From Paucihalobacter sp036825875 (lineage in GTDB: Bacteria; Bacteroidota; Bacteroidia; Flavobacteriales; Flavobacteriaceae): 64,000 bases of DNA. Shown in pieces: positions 17,563 through 25,914 of the stretch. The translations under genes were made by a program, and so were the position numbers. Where the stretch lies: contig NZ_DAISXK010000007.1 in the NCBI RefSeq assembly GCF_036825875.1, positions 1 through 64,000 on the forward strand, in the 5' to 3' direction. The notes under the pieces were generated by a model. The model was not told the DNA's origin, did no database searches, and saw nothing but the letters and a program-made list of their open reading frames with translations. Numbering within the stretch: the first letter of the stretch is position 1; every line of letters starts with the position of its first letter.

Positions 17563-18813
17563 ATGGAATTAAGGCGAGTTGTAGTAACAGGATTAGGCGC
17601 TTTAACACCCATTGGCAATACAATTCCTGAATACTGGGAAGCGCTCGTCAGTGGAAAAAGTGGCGCAGCTCCTATCACCTATTTTGATACTGAAAAGTTC
17701 AAAACCAAATTCGCTTGTGAACTTAAAAATTTCGAAGCTACCGATTTTCTAGACAGAAAAGAGGCTCGAAAAATGGATAGGTTTACGCAGTATGCTATGG
17801 TAGCTTCAGACGAAGCAATCGCAGATTCTAAACTTGATCTAGAGTTCATAAACAAATTGCGCGTTGGCGTTATTTGGGGTGCAGGTATTGGCGGACTTGA
17901 AACTTTTCAAGATGAGGTTTTAAACTTTGCAGCTGGTGACGGCACTCCAAGATTTAACCCTTTTTTCATTCCAAAAATGATAGCGGATATTGCGCCAGGA
18001 AACATTTCCATCAAACATGGCTTTATGGGTCCAAATTACACCACTGTTTCTGCTTGCGCATCTTCTGCAAATGCTATGATTGATGCTCTCAACTATATAC
18101 GTTTAGGACATTGTGACGTAATAGTCACTGGAGGTAGTGAAGCGGCAGTAACCATTGCTGGTATGGGCGGTTTTAACGCTATGCATGCGTTATCCACTAG
18201 AAATGAATCTCCAGAAACAGCATCGAGACCATTTGACGCCACAAGAGATGGTTTTGTTTTGGGAGAAGGCGCTGGTGCTATAATTTTGGAGGACTATGAA
18301 CACGCCAAAGCTAGAGGTGCTAAAATTTATGCGGAAGTGCTTGGTGGCGGAATGTCCTCAGACGCTTATCATATGACAGCACCCCATCCAGAAGGAATTG
18401 GTGTAATTGCTGTAATGCGCAATTGCTTAGAAAATGCAAACTTAAAGCCCGAAGATGTAGATCATATTAATACACACGGAACTTCAACGCCTTTAGGCGA
18501 TGTAGCCGAATTAAAAGCTATTAAACAAGTTTTTGGTAGCCATGCAAAAAATATTAATATAAATTCTACCAAGTCCATGACTGGGCATTTACTTGGTGCG
18601 GCAGGTGCTATCGAAGCGATTGCCTCTATATTGGCAATGGAATACGGCATCGTACCACCAACCATAAATCATGAGGTGGTTGATGAAAATATCGATTCTG
18701 AACTCAACCTTACTTTAAACAAAGCTCAAAAGCGAGATGTTAAAGTTGCAATGAGCAATACTTTTGGCTTCGGAGGTCATAACGCTTGTGTACTTTTCAA
18801 AAAATTAGACTAA
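17563..18813 (+). CDS. fabF: beta-ketoacyl-ACP synthase II
   Basis: Condenses malonyl-ACP with acyl-ACP during chain elongation. The 416-residue thiolase-fold enzyme has the nucleophile Cys165 in TVSACASSANAM, the first His in NTHGTSTPLGD and the second in TKSMTGHLLGAAGA. Length and motif spacing are those of FabF, and the acpP neighbour agrees. It ends 8 bp before rnc, so the three genes look co-transcribed. Confidence 0.97.
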   Translation: MELRRVVVTGLGALTPIGNTIPEYWEALVSGKSGAAPITYFDTEKFKTKFACELKNFEATDFLDRKEARKMDRFTQYAMVASDEAIADSKLDLEFINKLRVGVIWGAGIGGLETFQDEVLNFAAGDGTPRFNPFFIPKMIADIAPGNISIKHGFMGPNYTTVSACASSANAMIDALNYIRLGHCDVIVTGGSEAAVTIAGMGGFNAMHALSTRNESPETASRPFDATRDGFVLGEGAGAIILEDYEHAKARGAKIYAEVLGGGMSSDAYHMTAPHPEGIGVIAVMRNCLENANLKPEDVDHINTHGTSTPLGDVAELKAIKQVFGSHAKNININSTKSMTGHLLGAAGAIEAIASILAMEYGIVPPTINHEVVDENIDSELNLTLNKAQKRDVKVAMSNTFGFGGHNACVLFKKLD

Positions 18814-18821
18814 ATTATTGA

Positions 18822-19559
18822 ATGAACTTCATTCGTAACATATTAAATTCCCGTTCCAAAGGCAACGGGAATTTTTTTTTACAACTCGAAAAAGTTATAG
18901 GATTTAAAATCAATGATAAAACCTTATACGTAAAAGCGTTTACGCACCGCTCCATGAATTTAAAGGATGAAAAGGGCAATGCGATAAATTATGAGCGTTT
19001 AGAATTTGTTGGAGATGCCATGCTCGGTGCCGTTATTGCCTCGTATCTCTTTAGCGAAGCACCACAAGGAGATGAAGGCTATCTCACCAAAATGAGGTCA
19101 AAAATTGTGAGTCGCGAACATTTAAACGAGCTAGGCAAGGAGCTAAATCTTATTGACTTTGTTGAAAGTAAAATACCAAAATCAAATTTTGGAAATAACA
19201 TTCACGGCAATTTGTTTGAATCGCTGGTCGGAGCTATTTTTTTAGACCGCGGTTATCGGTATTGCGAAAGATTTGTTTATGATAAGGTTATAAATCCACA
19301 TGTAGATATTGAAACCTTAGAAGGTCGCGTTATTAGTTACAAAAGCTTACTTATTGAATGGTGCCAAAAGGAAAAGAAGACTTTTGATTACGATGTGTAC
19401 GAAGATACAGGCAACGACAATCTAAAACACTTTTCAGTTAAACTATCCGTTAACGGTAAAGTAGTGACCAAAGCTAGAGCAACTTCAAAAAAGAAAGCAG
19501 AAGAAAAGGCTTCCAAAAGAGCGTTTTTCGTATTTCAAAATCAAATGTCGCGTGCATAA
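18822..19559 (+). CDS. rnc: ribonuclease III
   Basis: Cuts double-stranded RNA in rRNA maturation and mRNA turnover. The 245-residue protein has the endonuclease domain with AFTHRSMN, the signature NYERLEFVGDAMLG carrying the catalytic acidic residues, and the second acidic pair in NLFESLVGAIFLDRG. A C-terminal double-stranded RNA-binding domain (about residues 170-243) ends in KKKAEEKASKRA. The start at 18822 is required, because the next Met falls inside the conserved HRS region. A strong terminator-like hairpin lies within codons 8-20 (separate entry), which may limit its transcription relative to fabF. Confidence 0.95.
   Translation: MNFIRNILNSRSKGNGNFFLQLEKVIGFKINDKTLYVKAFTHRSMNLKDEKGNAINYERLEFVGDAMLGAVIASYLFSEAPQGDEGYLTKMRSKIVSREHLNELGKELNLIDFVESKIPKSNFGNNIHGNLFESLVGAIFLDRGYRYCERFVYDKVINPHVDIETLEGRVISYKSLLIEWCQKEKKTFDYDVYEDTGNDNLKHFSVKLSVNGKVVTKARATSKKKAEEKASKRAFFVFQNQMSRA
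18845..18880 (+). terminator. terminator-like hairpin inside the 5' coding region of rnc
   Basis: A perfect 11-bp stem (18845-18855 with 18864-18874), an 8-nt loop (CCAAAGGC) and a run of nine T residues (18872-18880). It lies 32-67 nt after the fabF stop and inside rnc codons 8-20, so it could end most acpP-fabF transcripts. It is also a plausible RNase III target. Confidence 0.6.
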
Positions 19560-19663
19560 CGTTTTGTCGTCATTAGCACTTTGACTATAACGTTTTCGTA
19601 GAAAAAGCTTGTTAACAATTCGATATATTTACATTAGTATAACCCTATTATACTATCTTTACG

Positions 19664-20161
19664 ATGCTTAATGATGATATTATGGCATTGCACAAACTCA
19701 TTGTTGATGACTTTTACGACACAGACTTCTCACTTATAGCGATTCATTGTCAAGTTGAGGATTATAGAATATCCTATTTACTTAACAAACATCTTGACAT
19801 TAATTTAAAGCGAAAAGAAAAGGATCTTGACTTTAACTATTTTATGGCTTCATATCCAATTTTTGAATATGATTGCAAAGAGAGTTGCATCAAATGGCAT
19901 TTAATCAGTAATGTATGTGTAACAGAAGTTGAAGGTTTACAAAGTTCAGGTTCGTTATTTGAACTTGAGCAAAAAACTATAAAAACACATTATTTAGTAC
20001 CAGAAAAAAAGAAAGTCAATTATTTTTTAAAAATTGAAAATGACAATCAAGATTTTAATGAGCAATTAATCATTCAAGATTTACTAAAAATACCACAAGT
20101 TATAGCTTCTTATTCAGTGAATGCCGACGAACTTAAATCAAAAAACCACCTAATTTTTTAA
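19664..20161 (+). CDS. IPExxxVDY family protein (function unknown)
   Basis: A 165-residue cytoplasmic protein recognised by context and C-terminus as the small protein usually found directly before pyk in Flavobacteriaceae. It has no signal peptide or membrane segment. The diagnostic C-terminal motif is degenerate here (KIPQVIASYSVNADELKSKNHL, with IPQ where IPE is usual). The stop is 3 bp before the pyk ATG, so the two are certainly co-transcribed. The role is unknown; the conserved linkage suggests something connected with glycolytic flux or pyruvate kinase, but this is only inference. Confidence 0.7.
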   Translation: MLNDDIMALHKLIVDDFYDTDFSLIAIHCQVEDYRISYLLNKHLDINLKRKEKDLDFNYFMASYPIFEYDCKESCIKWHLISNVCVTEVEGLQSSGSLFELEQKTIKTHYLVPEKKKVNYFLKIENDNQDFNEQLIIQDLLKIPQVIASYSVNADELKSKNHLIF

Positions 20162-20164
20162 TTA

Positions 20165-21607
20165 ATGTTACAACAGAAAAAAACCAAAATAGTTGCCACG
20201 CTAGGACCTGCAACCAGCACAAAAGAAGTACTTAAAGCAATGTTAGATGCAGGAACCAATGTTTTTAGAATTAATTTTTCGCATGCCGATTACAGCGATG
20301 TTCTTGAGAGAATAACGATGATTAGAGAACTCAATGATGAGTTTGGTTATAATGCCGCGATTTTAGCCGATTTACAAGGCCCAAAATTACGTGTCGGCGT
20401 TATGAAGGAAGATGTAGTTGTGAATGAAGGCGATGAAATTATATTCGCTACAGGCGAACGATTTGAAGGCACTAAAGACCGAGTTTACATGACCTACGCC
20501 ACGTTCCCTCAGGATTGCAAACCAGGTGAGCGCGTATTACTAGATGATGGTAAACTAATTTTTGAAGTAGTGTCATCAGATAATAAAACGGAAGTTCTAG
20601 CTAGAGTAATTCAAGGTGGTCCTTTAAAATCCAAAAAAGGAGTTAACCTTCCTAATACCAATATATCACAGCCAGCTTTAACCGAAAAGGATGTTGAAGA
20701 TGCGCTGTTCGCCATAAAACATAAAGTTGACTGGATTGCACTTTCTTTTGTGCGTCATGCGGAAGATTTAATGCAACTGGAAGAATTGATTAGAAATAAC
20801 AGCGAATATAAAATTCCCATCATTGCAAAAATTGAAAAGCCAGAAGCAGTTGCTAATATCGATAAAATTGTGGCTTACTGCGACGGCTTGATGGTAGCTC
20901 GTGGTGATTTAGGTGTTGAAGTGCCTGCAGAAGAAGTGCCACTAATTCAGAAGCAATTAGTTTTGAGAGCCAAGCGCGCAAGAATACCTGTCATTATTGC
21001 GACCCAAATGATGGAAACTATGATAAGTAGTTTAACCCCAACCAGAGCAGAAGTAAATGACGTTGCCAACTCCGTTATGGATGGTGCCGATGCCGTGATG
21101 CTTTCTGGGGAAACTTCAGTAGGAAGTTATCCTGTGCAGGTCATTAAACAAATGGCAAATATTATAAGAAGTGTTGAAGATTCTACCTTAATTCAGGTAC
21201 CTCAATCACCACCACACATAAGAACGAAGCGTTATATTACAAAATCCATCTGTTACCACGCTGCTAATATGGCAAACGAAATCAAGGCAAAAGCCATTTC
21301 AACATTGACCAATAGTGGTTATACGGCTTTTCAAATTTCGGCTTGGCGCCCTACAGCACATATCTTAGTATTTACGTCAAATAAGCGTATTCTAACACAG
21401 TTAAGTTTACTTTGGGGTGTTCACGCCTTTTATTATGATAAGTTCGTTAGCACCGATGAAACTATTGAAGATGTAAATGCAATTGCTTGTAAAAAAGGTT
21501 ATCTTGAAGTTGGAGATATGCTAATAAGTCTTGCCGCTATGCCAATTCAAGATAAAGGAATGGTAAATACTTTGCGCGTTAGTGAAATTACTAGTTGTAG
21601 TTTTTAG
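20165..21607 (+). CDS. pyk: pyruvate kinase
   Basis: Last step of glycolysis, phosphoenolpyruvate plus ADP to pyruvate plus ATP. The 480-residue protein starts TKIVATLGPATSTKE, has FRINFSHADY, the ADLQGPKLRVG motif, and the active-site block IIAKIEKPEAVANIDKI with the catalytic Lys. MVARGDLGVEVP, TQMMETMI and EVNDVANSVMDGADAVMLSGETSVGSYP complete the barrel. The C-terminal regulatory domain is full length. Co-transcribed with the preceding small gene; convergent with dinB 5 bp away. Confidence 0.97.
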   Translation: MLQQKKTKIVATLGPATSTKEVLKAMLDAGTNVFRINFSHADYSDVLERITMIRELNDEFGYNAAILADLQGPKLRVGVMKEDVVVNEGDEIIFATGERFEGTKDRVYMTYATFPQDCKPGERVLLDDGKLIFEVVSSDNKTEVLARVIQGGPLKSKKGVNLPNTNISQPALTEKDVEDALFAIKHKVDWIALSFVRHAEDLMQLEELIRNNSEYKIPIIAKIEKPEAVANIDKIVAYCDGLMVARGDLGVEVPAEEVPLIQKQLVLRAKRARIPVIIATQMMETMISSLTPTRAEVNDVANSVMDGADAVMLSGETSVGSYPVQVIKQMANIIRSVEDSTLIQVPQSPPHIRTKRYITKSICYHAANMANEIKAKAISTLTNSGYTAFQISAWRPTAHILVFTSNKRILTQLSLLWGVHAFYYDKFVSTDETIEDVNAIACKKGYLEVGDMLISLAAMPIQDKGMVNTLRVSEITSCSF

Positions 21608-21612
21608 AAGTA

Positions 21613-22710
21613 TTAAAATTCTAGACTTAGTTGCGCGCTAACAGTTTCATCAGTTGGGTTGCTTGTAATTAGTGTATTGAGATTAGATACAGAAATACCC
21701 AGTAACCGTACCGAATTATTGATGTCATCGGCAAGTAATAAGTCCTCAACTATTGAAAAGATATGGGAGGCACTATTGATAAATTCAGTTGTGGTTTTAC
21801 TTCTGGTTTGAACTGTAAAATCGCTGTATTTTATTTTAAGGGTGATGGTTCTACCAGAAAGCTTGCTTTTAGTCAAACGTTGAGACACTTCATTTGAAAT
21901 AGACTTCAGTTTATCTAACATAAAGATTTCTGAAGTTAAGTTTTGCGAAAATGTGTGTTCTGCTGCTAAAGACTTCCTGAGTCTGTTTGGTTTAACTTCG
22001 CTGTAATCAATGCCTCTTGATAGTTCGAAAAAGCGCTTGCCTGATTTTCCGAAGTGTTCTTCTAAAAAAGTGAGCGACTGACGCTTTAAATCTTTACCTG
22101 TAAAAACACCTAGTTGGTACATGCGCTCCGCTGTTACCTTTCCGATGCCGTGAAATTTTCTTATATCTAAATTTTCGATAAATAAAGCCACCTCTTCTGG
22201 ATTCACCGTTTTTTGACCGTTAGGCTTGTTGTAATCGCTGGCAATTTTAGCGACAAATTTATTGATTGAAATTCCTGCCGAAGCTGTAAGTTGCAAACTG
22301 TCGAATATTTGTTTTCTTATCTCGGTCGCAATGAGTGTCGCACTTGGGTTGCCTTTTTTGTTTTCGGTTACATCGAGATAAGCTTCGTCTAAGGACAAGG
22401 GTTCTATCAAATCGGTAAATTGATAAAAAATCGACTGTATATTTTTAGATATGGTTTTATACCTATCAAATCGCGGTTTAACAAAAATCAAACTAGGACA
22501 AAGCCTTTTGGCTTGAACGCCGCTCATGGCGCTTCTTACGCCAAATTTCCTCGCTTCATAGCTAGCAGCGGCAACAACACCGCGCTGCTCACTTCCGCCA
22601 ACGGCAATTGGTTTATGTTTGAGTTCGGGAAAATCTAGTTGCTCTACCGACGCATAAAAGGCATCCATATCAATGTGAATAATTTTTCTGTGCAAACTAG
22701 CATCCGTCAT
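21613..22710 (-). CDS. dinB: DNA polymerase IV (Y-family)
   Basis: Low-fidelity translesion polymerase of 365 residues. Catalytic carboxylates are in HIDMDAFYASVEQ (Asp14, with Tyr19 in the steric-gate position) and LSLDEAYLDVT. KIASDYNKPNGQ and FHGIGKVTAERMYQLG (helix-hairpin-helix, thumb) and the little-finger domain follow. The C-terminus is SAQLSLEF; I did not identify a canonical beta-clamp motif with certainty. The ATG at 22710 is only 5 nt from the -7 box, which implies a leaderless or nearly leaderless mRNA. Confidence 0.95.
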   Translation of the reverse strand: MTDASLHRKIIHIDMDAFYASVEQLDFPELKHKPIAVGGSEQRGVVAAASYEARKFGVRSAMSGVQAKRLCPSLIFVKPRFDRYKTISKNIQSIFYQFTDLIEPLSLDEAYLDVTENKKGNPSATLIATEIRKQIFDSLQLTASAGISINKFVAKIASDYNKPNGQKTVNPEEVALFIENLDIRKFHGIGKVTAERMYQLGVFTGKDLKRQSLTFLEEHFGKSGKRFFELSRGIDYSEVKPNRLRKSLAAEHTFSQNLTSEIFMLDKLKSISNEVSQRLTKSKLSGRTITLKIKYSDFTVQTRSKTTTEFINSASHIFSIVEDLLLADDINNSVRLLGISVSNLNTLITSNPTDETVSAQLSLEF

Positions 22711-22714
22711 TGCA

Positions 22715-22722
22715 CAAATTTA
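22715..22722 (-). promoter_or_regulatory. -7 box (TAAATTTG) of dinB
   Basis: Exact TAnnTTTG on the minus strand, 5 nt from the dinB start codon, so transcription would begin at or just inside the ATG. Confidence 0.45.
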
Positions 22723-22751
22723 TAATATCTTTAGACTAATTATTTGACTTT

Positions 22752-23414
22752 ATGAATAAAACAGCAATCATTTTAGGGGCAACAGGTTTAACAGGAAGTT
22801 TACTTCTTGACAATTTATTGAACAATGACGCATATGCAAAAGTGATTGTCTTTTCCAGATCAAAAATTGAAATTAGCCACCCTAAATTAGAAATCCTAAT
22901 CATAGATTTGTTCAAGATTTCCGAGCATCAAGATGATTTTAAAGCGCAGGTAGTGTTTTGCTGTATTGGATCAACTAAAGCAAAAACACCAGACGAAAGT
23001 GTGTACAAAAGTATTGATTATGGCATTCCTGTTTCAGCTGCTAAATTGTGTAAGTTGAATAATATTCCAACATTTATTGTGGTGTCTTCGTTGGGAGCAA
23101 ATCCAAAAAGCAATATGTTTTACAATAGAATAAAAGGTGAAATGGAACGGGATGTTTTAAACTTAAATATTGAAAACACTTTCATTTTACAACCATCATT
23201 AATCGATGGAAGAAGAGATGAACTTCGGATTTTTGAATGGCTATGGCAAAAAGCAATGCGTTTAATTAATGGTTTGTTGATTGGGAAGTTGAGAAAATAT
23301 CGGTCAATTAAGGCTGAGACAATTTCCGATGCGATGGTTATTTTAGATTTAAACGGCTACAAAAATCAAATTATTGAAAGTCATCAGATAAAAGAATTAG
23401 TTAAAAATGCTTGA
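22752..23414 (+). CDS. NAD(P)H-binding Rossmann-fold protein (atypical SDR)
   Basis: A 220-residue short-chain dehydrogenase-like protein similar to the HTATIP2/NmrA-like oxidoreductases. The nucleotide-binding loop is GATGLTGSLLL near the N-terminus, and a YxxxK motif occurs in MFYNRIKGE after the strand VVSSLGA, which supplies the usual Ser. The substrate is unknown. It overlaps the next gene by 8 bp, so the pair is translationally coupled. No signal peptide is present. Confidence 0.8.
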   Translation: MNKTAIILGATGLTGSLLLDNLLNNDAYAKVIVFSRSKIEISHPKLEILIIDLFKISEHQDDFKAQVVFCCIGSTKAKTPDESVYKSIDYGIPVSAAKLCKLNNIPTFIVVSSLGANPKSNMFYNRIKGEMERDVLNLNIENTFILQPSLIDGRRDELRIFEWLWQKAMRLINGLLIGKLRKYRSIKAETISDAMVILDLNGYKNQIIESHQIKELVKNA

Positions 23415-23874
23415 AATAGAACGCAAATTTTTAGTAAACTCTTTAGATTTTCTATTTGAAGCATCAAATTCCATGCGTATTGTTCAAGGTTTTTTGAATA
23501 CGCATCCCGAGCGAACGGTTAGAATACGAATAAAGGGCGACAAAGGTTTTATTACAATTAAGGGAATCTCAAATAGCTCTGGAACCACACGAACTGAATG
23601 GGAGAAGGAAATTACCATTGAAGAGGCGGAAATACTATTAAAACTATGCGAACCAGGAATTATTGCTAAAATAAGACACGAGGTAACTATTGGAAATCAC
23701 ATCTTCGAGATAGATGTATTTGAAGAAGATAATAAAGGCCTGGTCATTGCTGAGATTGAATTAGGCTCAGAAGATGAGAATTTTGAAAAGCCAAAATGGC
23801 TGGGACAAGAAGTAACGGGAAACATAAAATATTATAATTCACAACTAAGTAAGAAACCTTATAACCAATGGTAA
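23407..23874 (+). CDS. CYTH domain protein (triphosphate tunnel family)
   Basis: A 155-residue protein whose N-terminus LEIERKFLV has the ExExK motif of CYTH proteins. Alternating charged strands follow (TVRIRIKGDKGFITIKG, EIDVFEEDNKGLVIAEIEL), as expected for the tunnel barrel that binds triphosphates with divalent metal. Bacterial members are mostly inorganic triphosphatases, less often class IV adenylate cyclases; the exact activity is not readable. The length suits the short single-domain subgroup. It overlaps both the preceding Rossmann gene and the start of the following broken lipoprotein gene. Confidence 0.88.
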   Translation: MLEIERKFLVNSLDFLFEASNSMRIVQGFLNTHPERTVRIRIKGDKGFITIKGISNSSGTTRTEWEKEITIEEAEILLKLCEPGIIAKIRHEVTIGNHIFEIDVFEEDNKGLVIAEIELGSEDENFEKPKWLGQEVTGNIKYYNSQLSKKPYNQW

Positions 23875-24375
23875 GAAAAATATTAATAGGCTTAATAATG
23901 ATGCTATTGTTATTCACATCGTGCATGGATAATTATAACACAAGAACCATATAAATTTCAAGATGAGGAGCTGACTGCTACAGAAACCTCTCTACAAGGA
24001 TTGAAAGTGGGACTTGATTCGTTAGGCTACCAAACCTTTAATTATGTTAGTCCCAAAACAAGTGACACAGTATTAATGCAACAGTATTTTATAGCCTTTT
24101 TAAAAACTGGACCTAATCGATCACAAAATAAATTAGAAGCTGATACTTTACAAATGTTACATCTTGAGCATTTACAACAAATGTACGATCTTGGCAATGC
24201 TGATATCTCTGGCCCTTTCGGAGATAATGGAGATATTAGAGGTGTTACGATTTACAATGTGCCAACGCTTCAAATGGCAGATAGTTTAGCGAATTCAGAT
24301 CCAATGGTTAAGGCAGGATGGTTATCCATTGAAGTTCACCCATGGTGGGCAGGAAAAGGGTTCCTACTAAGATAA
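23868..24375 (+). pseudogene. YciI-like lipoprotein gene with a one-base frameshift
   Basis: ATG at 23868 opens a typical lipoprotein signal (MVRKILIGLIMMLLLFTSCMD, lipobox Cys at residue 19), but this frame stops at codon 29. The +1 frame continues without interruption from TQEPYKFQDEEL through a ~140-residue YciI-like domain (QQYFIAFLKTGPNRSQ, HLQQMYDLGNADISGPFGDNGDIRGVTIY, ADSLANSDPMVKAGWLSIEVHPWW) to 24375. Removing one A near 23938-23941 restores one ~168-residue reading frame. The break is recent or a sequence error, since the remainder is well preserved. Without repair, the only start would be a TTG at 24001, leaving an unexported fragment. Confidence 0.72.
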
Positions 24376-24377
24376 AA

Positions 24378-24415
24378 AAACCGCTGTCTATTGGGGAGTG
24401 CGACAGCGGTTTCTG
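24378..24415. terminator. bidirectional terminator
   Basis: An 11-bp perfect stem (24378-24388 with 24402-24412) with a 13-nt loop, an A run before and a short T run after. It serves the plus-strand lipoprotein gene and the convergent T9SS gene. Confidence 0.75.
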
Positions 24416-24440
24416 ACTAAATCTAAATTGACAACGTAGA

Positions 24441-25574
24441 TTATAGCTTAATGAATTTATAATTTTGGGTGACGGAACCTATTGAAACTTTCATAAGGTA
24501 AGCACCGGAAGCTAAACTTGAAACGTCAATGGTATTGTTGGATAGATTGACCTTTGCATTCGTGACTGTTTTTCCTAATATATTGAAAATAATTATATTG
24601 TCTACACTTTGATTCGCATTAAACTCAATTCTATCTCTAGTTGGGTTTGGATAAAATGTAAAGGAGTTTAAATTATTATCAGAAACACTTAAAGTTCTAT
24701 TTACCGAAAAGTTCCATTGGGTGCCTTCAGCGGTTAAGCAACTAATAGCCTCGTTAGAATCTATTTTAATAAACATTTTGTTAGCCGTGCCTGTAAACTG
24801 CAATCCTGCCAAATCACCATCGTTATTTCCTTGGTATATGACAGGAGCATTAACATTTTCACCATCATAAATAGTAATTGTATCGCAACAACTTTCTATT
24901 GTTCCTTGGTTAAAATTTACACTTAATGGAGTCCCATCAACCGAGTTAATCACCCAGCAAGTATTATCCAAATTGTCGTAGCAGTGGGTAATGGTTTCAC
25001 TGCTGTTGGTATTATCAATGATTATAATTTGTCTGTTTTGAGTTATGGAAATATTATCTAGATAAACATAATAATCGCCACTTTCCCATGTTATGAAATA
25101 GCGTAGCATGAAGTTTGAACCTTCAGGAACCAACGCCCCATCCAACGTATAAATTTTTGTTGCACATTGTGTGGAAGGTACGTGGTTGCCATCATCAATA
25201 GAAGCGATGTCATTCCATGAATTACCATTATTAGTAGAAAATTGAATACTAATATTTCCCCAACCAGGCTGAGTAGCATTTAAAAATCCCCAGTTTATAA
25301 CTTTATAGTCAAAACTGATTCTAATGTCCGTTCCGTCAGACTGTCCTACAAAATTGGGTGAAACCAATTCGCCTGTTGTTGAAATATTAGCCAAATTATC
25401 CCTAATGGAAGTACCATCGCAAGGTCTGCTAAAAGAGTCAAAAAAGAATCCGTTAGTACTCCATTCTACTTGGGAAATATTTGTGTAACCTTCAAAGTCT
25501 TCGAAATGCGAAATTTGGGCATTAAGTTGATGTATACCTATAAGCATAGATAGTAGTAGTGTAATTTTTTTCAT
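24441..25574 (-). CDS. secreted protein with CUB-like domain and T9SS type A sorting domain
   Basis: A 377-residue exported protein. A signal peptide (ends near LNAQ) is followed by a jelly-roll region (about residues 20-180) resembling MAM/choice-of-anchor modules, then a CUB-like domain (about 195-295; CCDTITIYDGENVNAPVIYQG). The last ~75 residues are a type A T9SS signal (FTFYPNPTRDRIEF ... DVSSLASGAYLMKVSIG ... KFIKL), so it crosses the outer membrane through the type IX system and is probably anchored at or released from the surface. No catalytic motif is seen. The binding partner is unknown. Confidence 0.82.
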   Translation of the reverse strand: MKKITLLLSMLIGIHQLNAQISHFEDFEGYTNISQVEWSTNGFFFDSFSRPCDGTSIRDNLANISTTGELVSPNFVGQSDGTDIRISFDYKVINWGFLNATQPGWGNISIQFSTNNGNSWNDIASIDDGNHVPSTQCATKIYTLDGALVPEGSNFMLRYFITWESGDYYVYLDNISITQNRQIIIIDNTNSSETITHCYDNLDNTCWVINSVDGTPLSVNFNQGTIESCCDTITIYDGENVNAPVIYQGNNDGDLAGLQFTGTANKMFIKIDSNEAISCLTAEGTQWNFSVNRTLSVSDNNLNSFTFYPNPTRDRIEFNANQSVDNIIIFNILGKTVTNAKVNLSNNTIDVSSLASGAYLMKVSIGSVTQNYKFIKL

Positions 25575-25854
25575 CAGATTTGGGTTTTAATGAATTTTTA
25601 CAATGCTAAAGTATTAAAAAAAACATACCGAATCCGCAAAAGACACAAAAAATCGATGAAATGCGCATATAATTTTGTTCGTAAAAGTATATAAAACGGA
25701 TATAATATTATATATATTGTTTTATATCAATTAAATAAAGCCTTAATAGAAAGCAAGGCTAAAGTAATGTCCGATTATTGACTATAGGAAAAATCTGTCA
25801 TAAACAGATTGAAGTTATTGGGTATTACAAATTTTCTGATTAATTTGACTGTTA
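25575..25854. other. AT-rich intergenic region
   Basis: About 280 bp between the T9SS type A gene and the OmpA operon terminator. I see no coding sequence and no convincing promoter; only a weak 5-bp hairpin near 25741-25760. Confidence 0.5.
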
Positions 25855-25883
25855 TAAAAAAGCCACCTCATTTCTGAAGTGGC
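25855..25883 (-). terminator. terminator of the type B/PorP/OmpA operon
   Basis: A 9-position stem with one mismatch (25862-25870 with 25875-25883), followed on the minus strand by a T run (complement of 25855-25861). Confidence 0.7.
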
Positions 25884-25914
25884 ATTTCTATAATCGAACA
25901 ATATAAAAATATTC

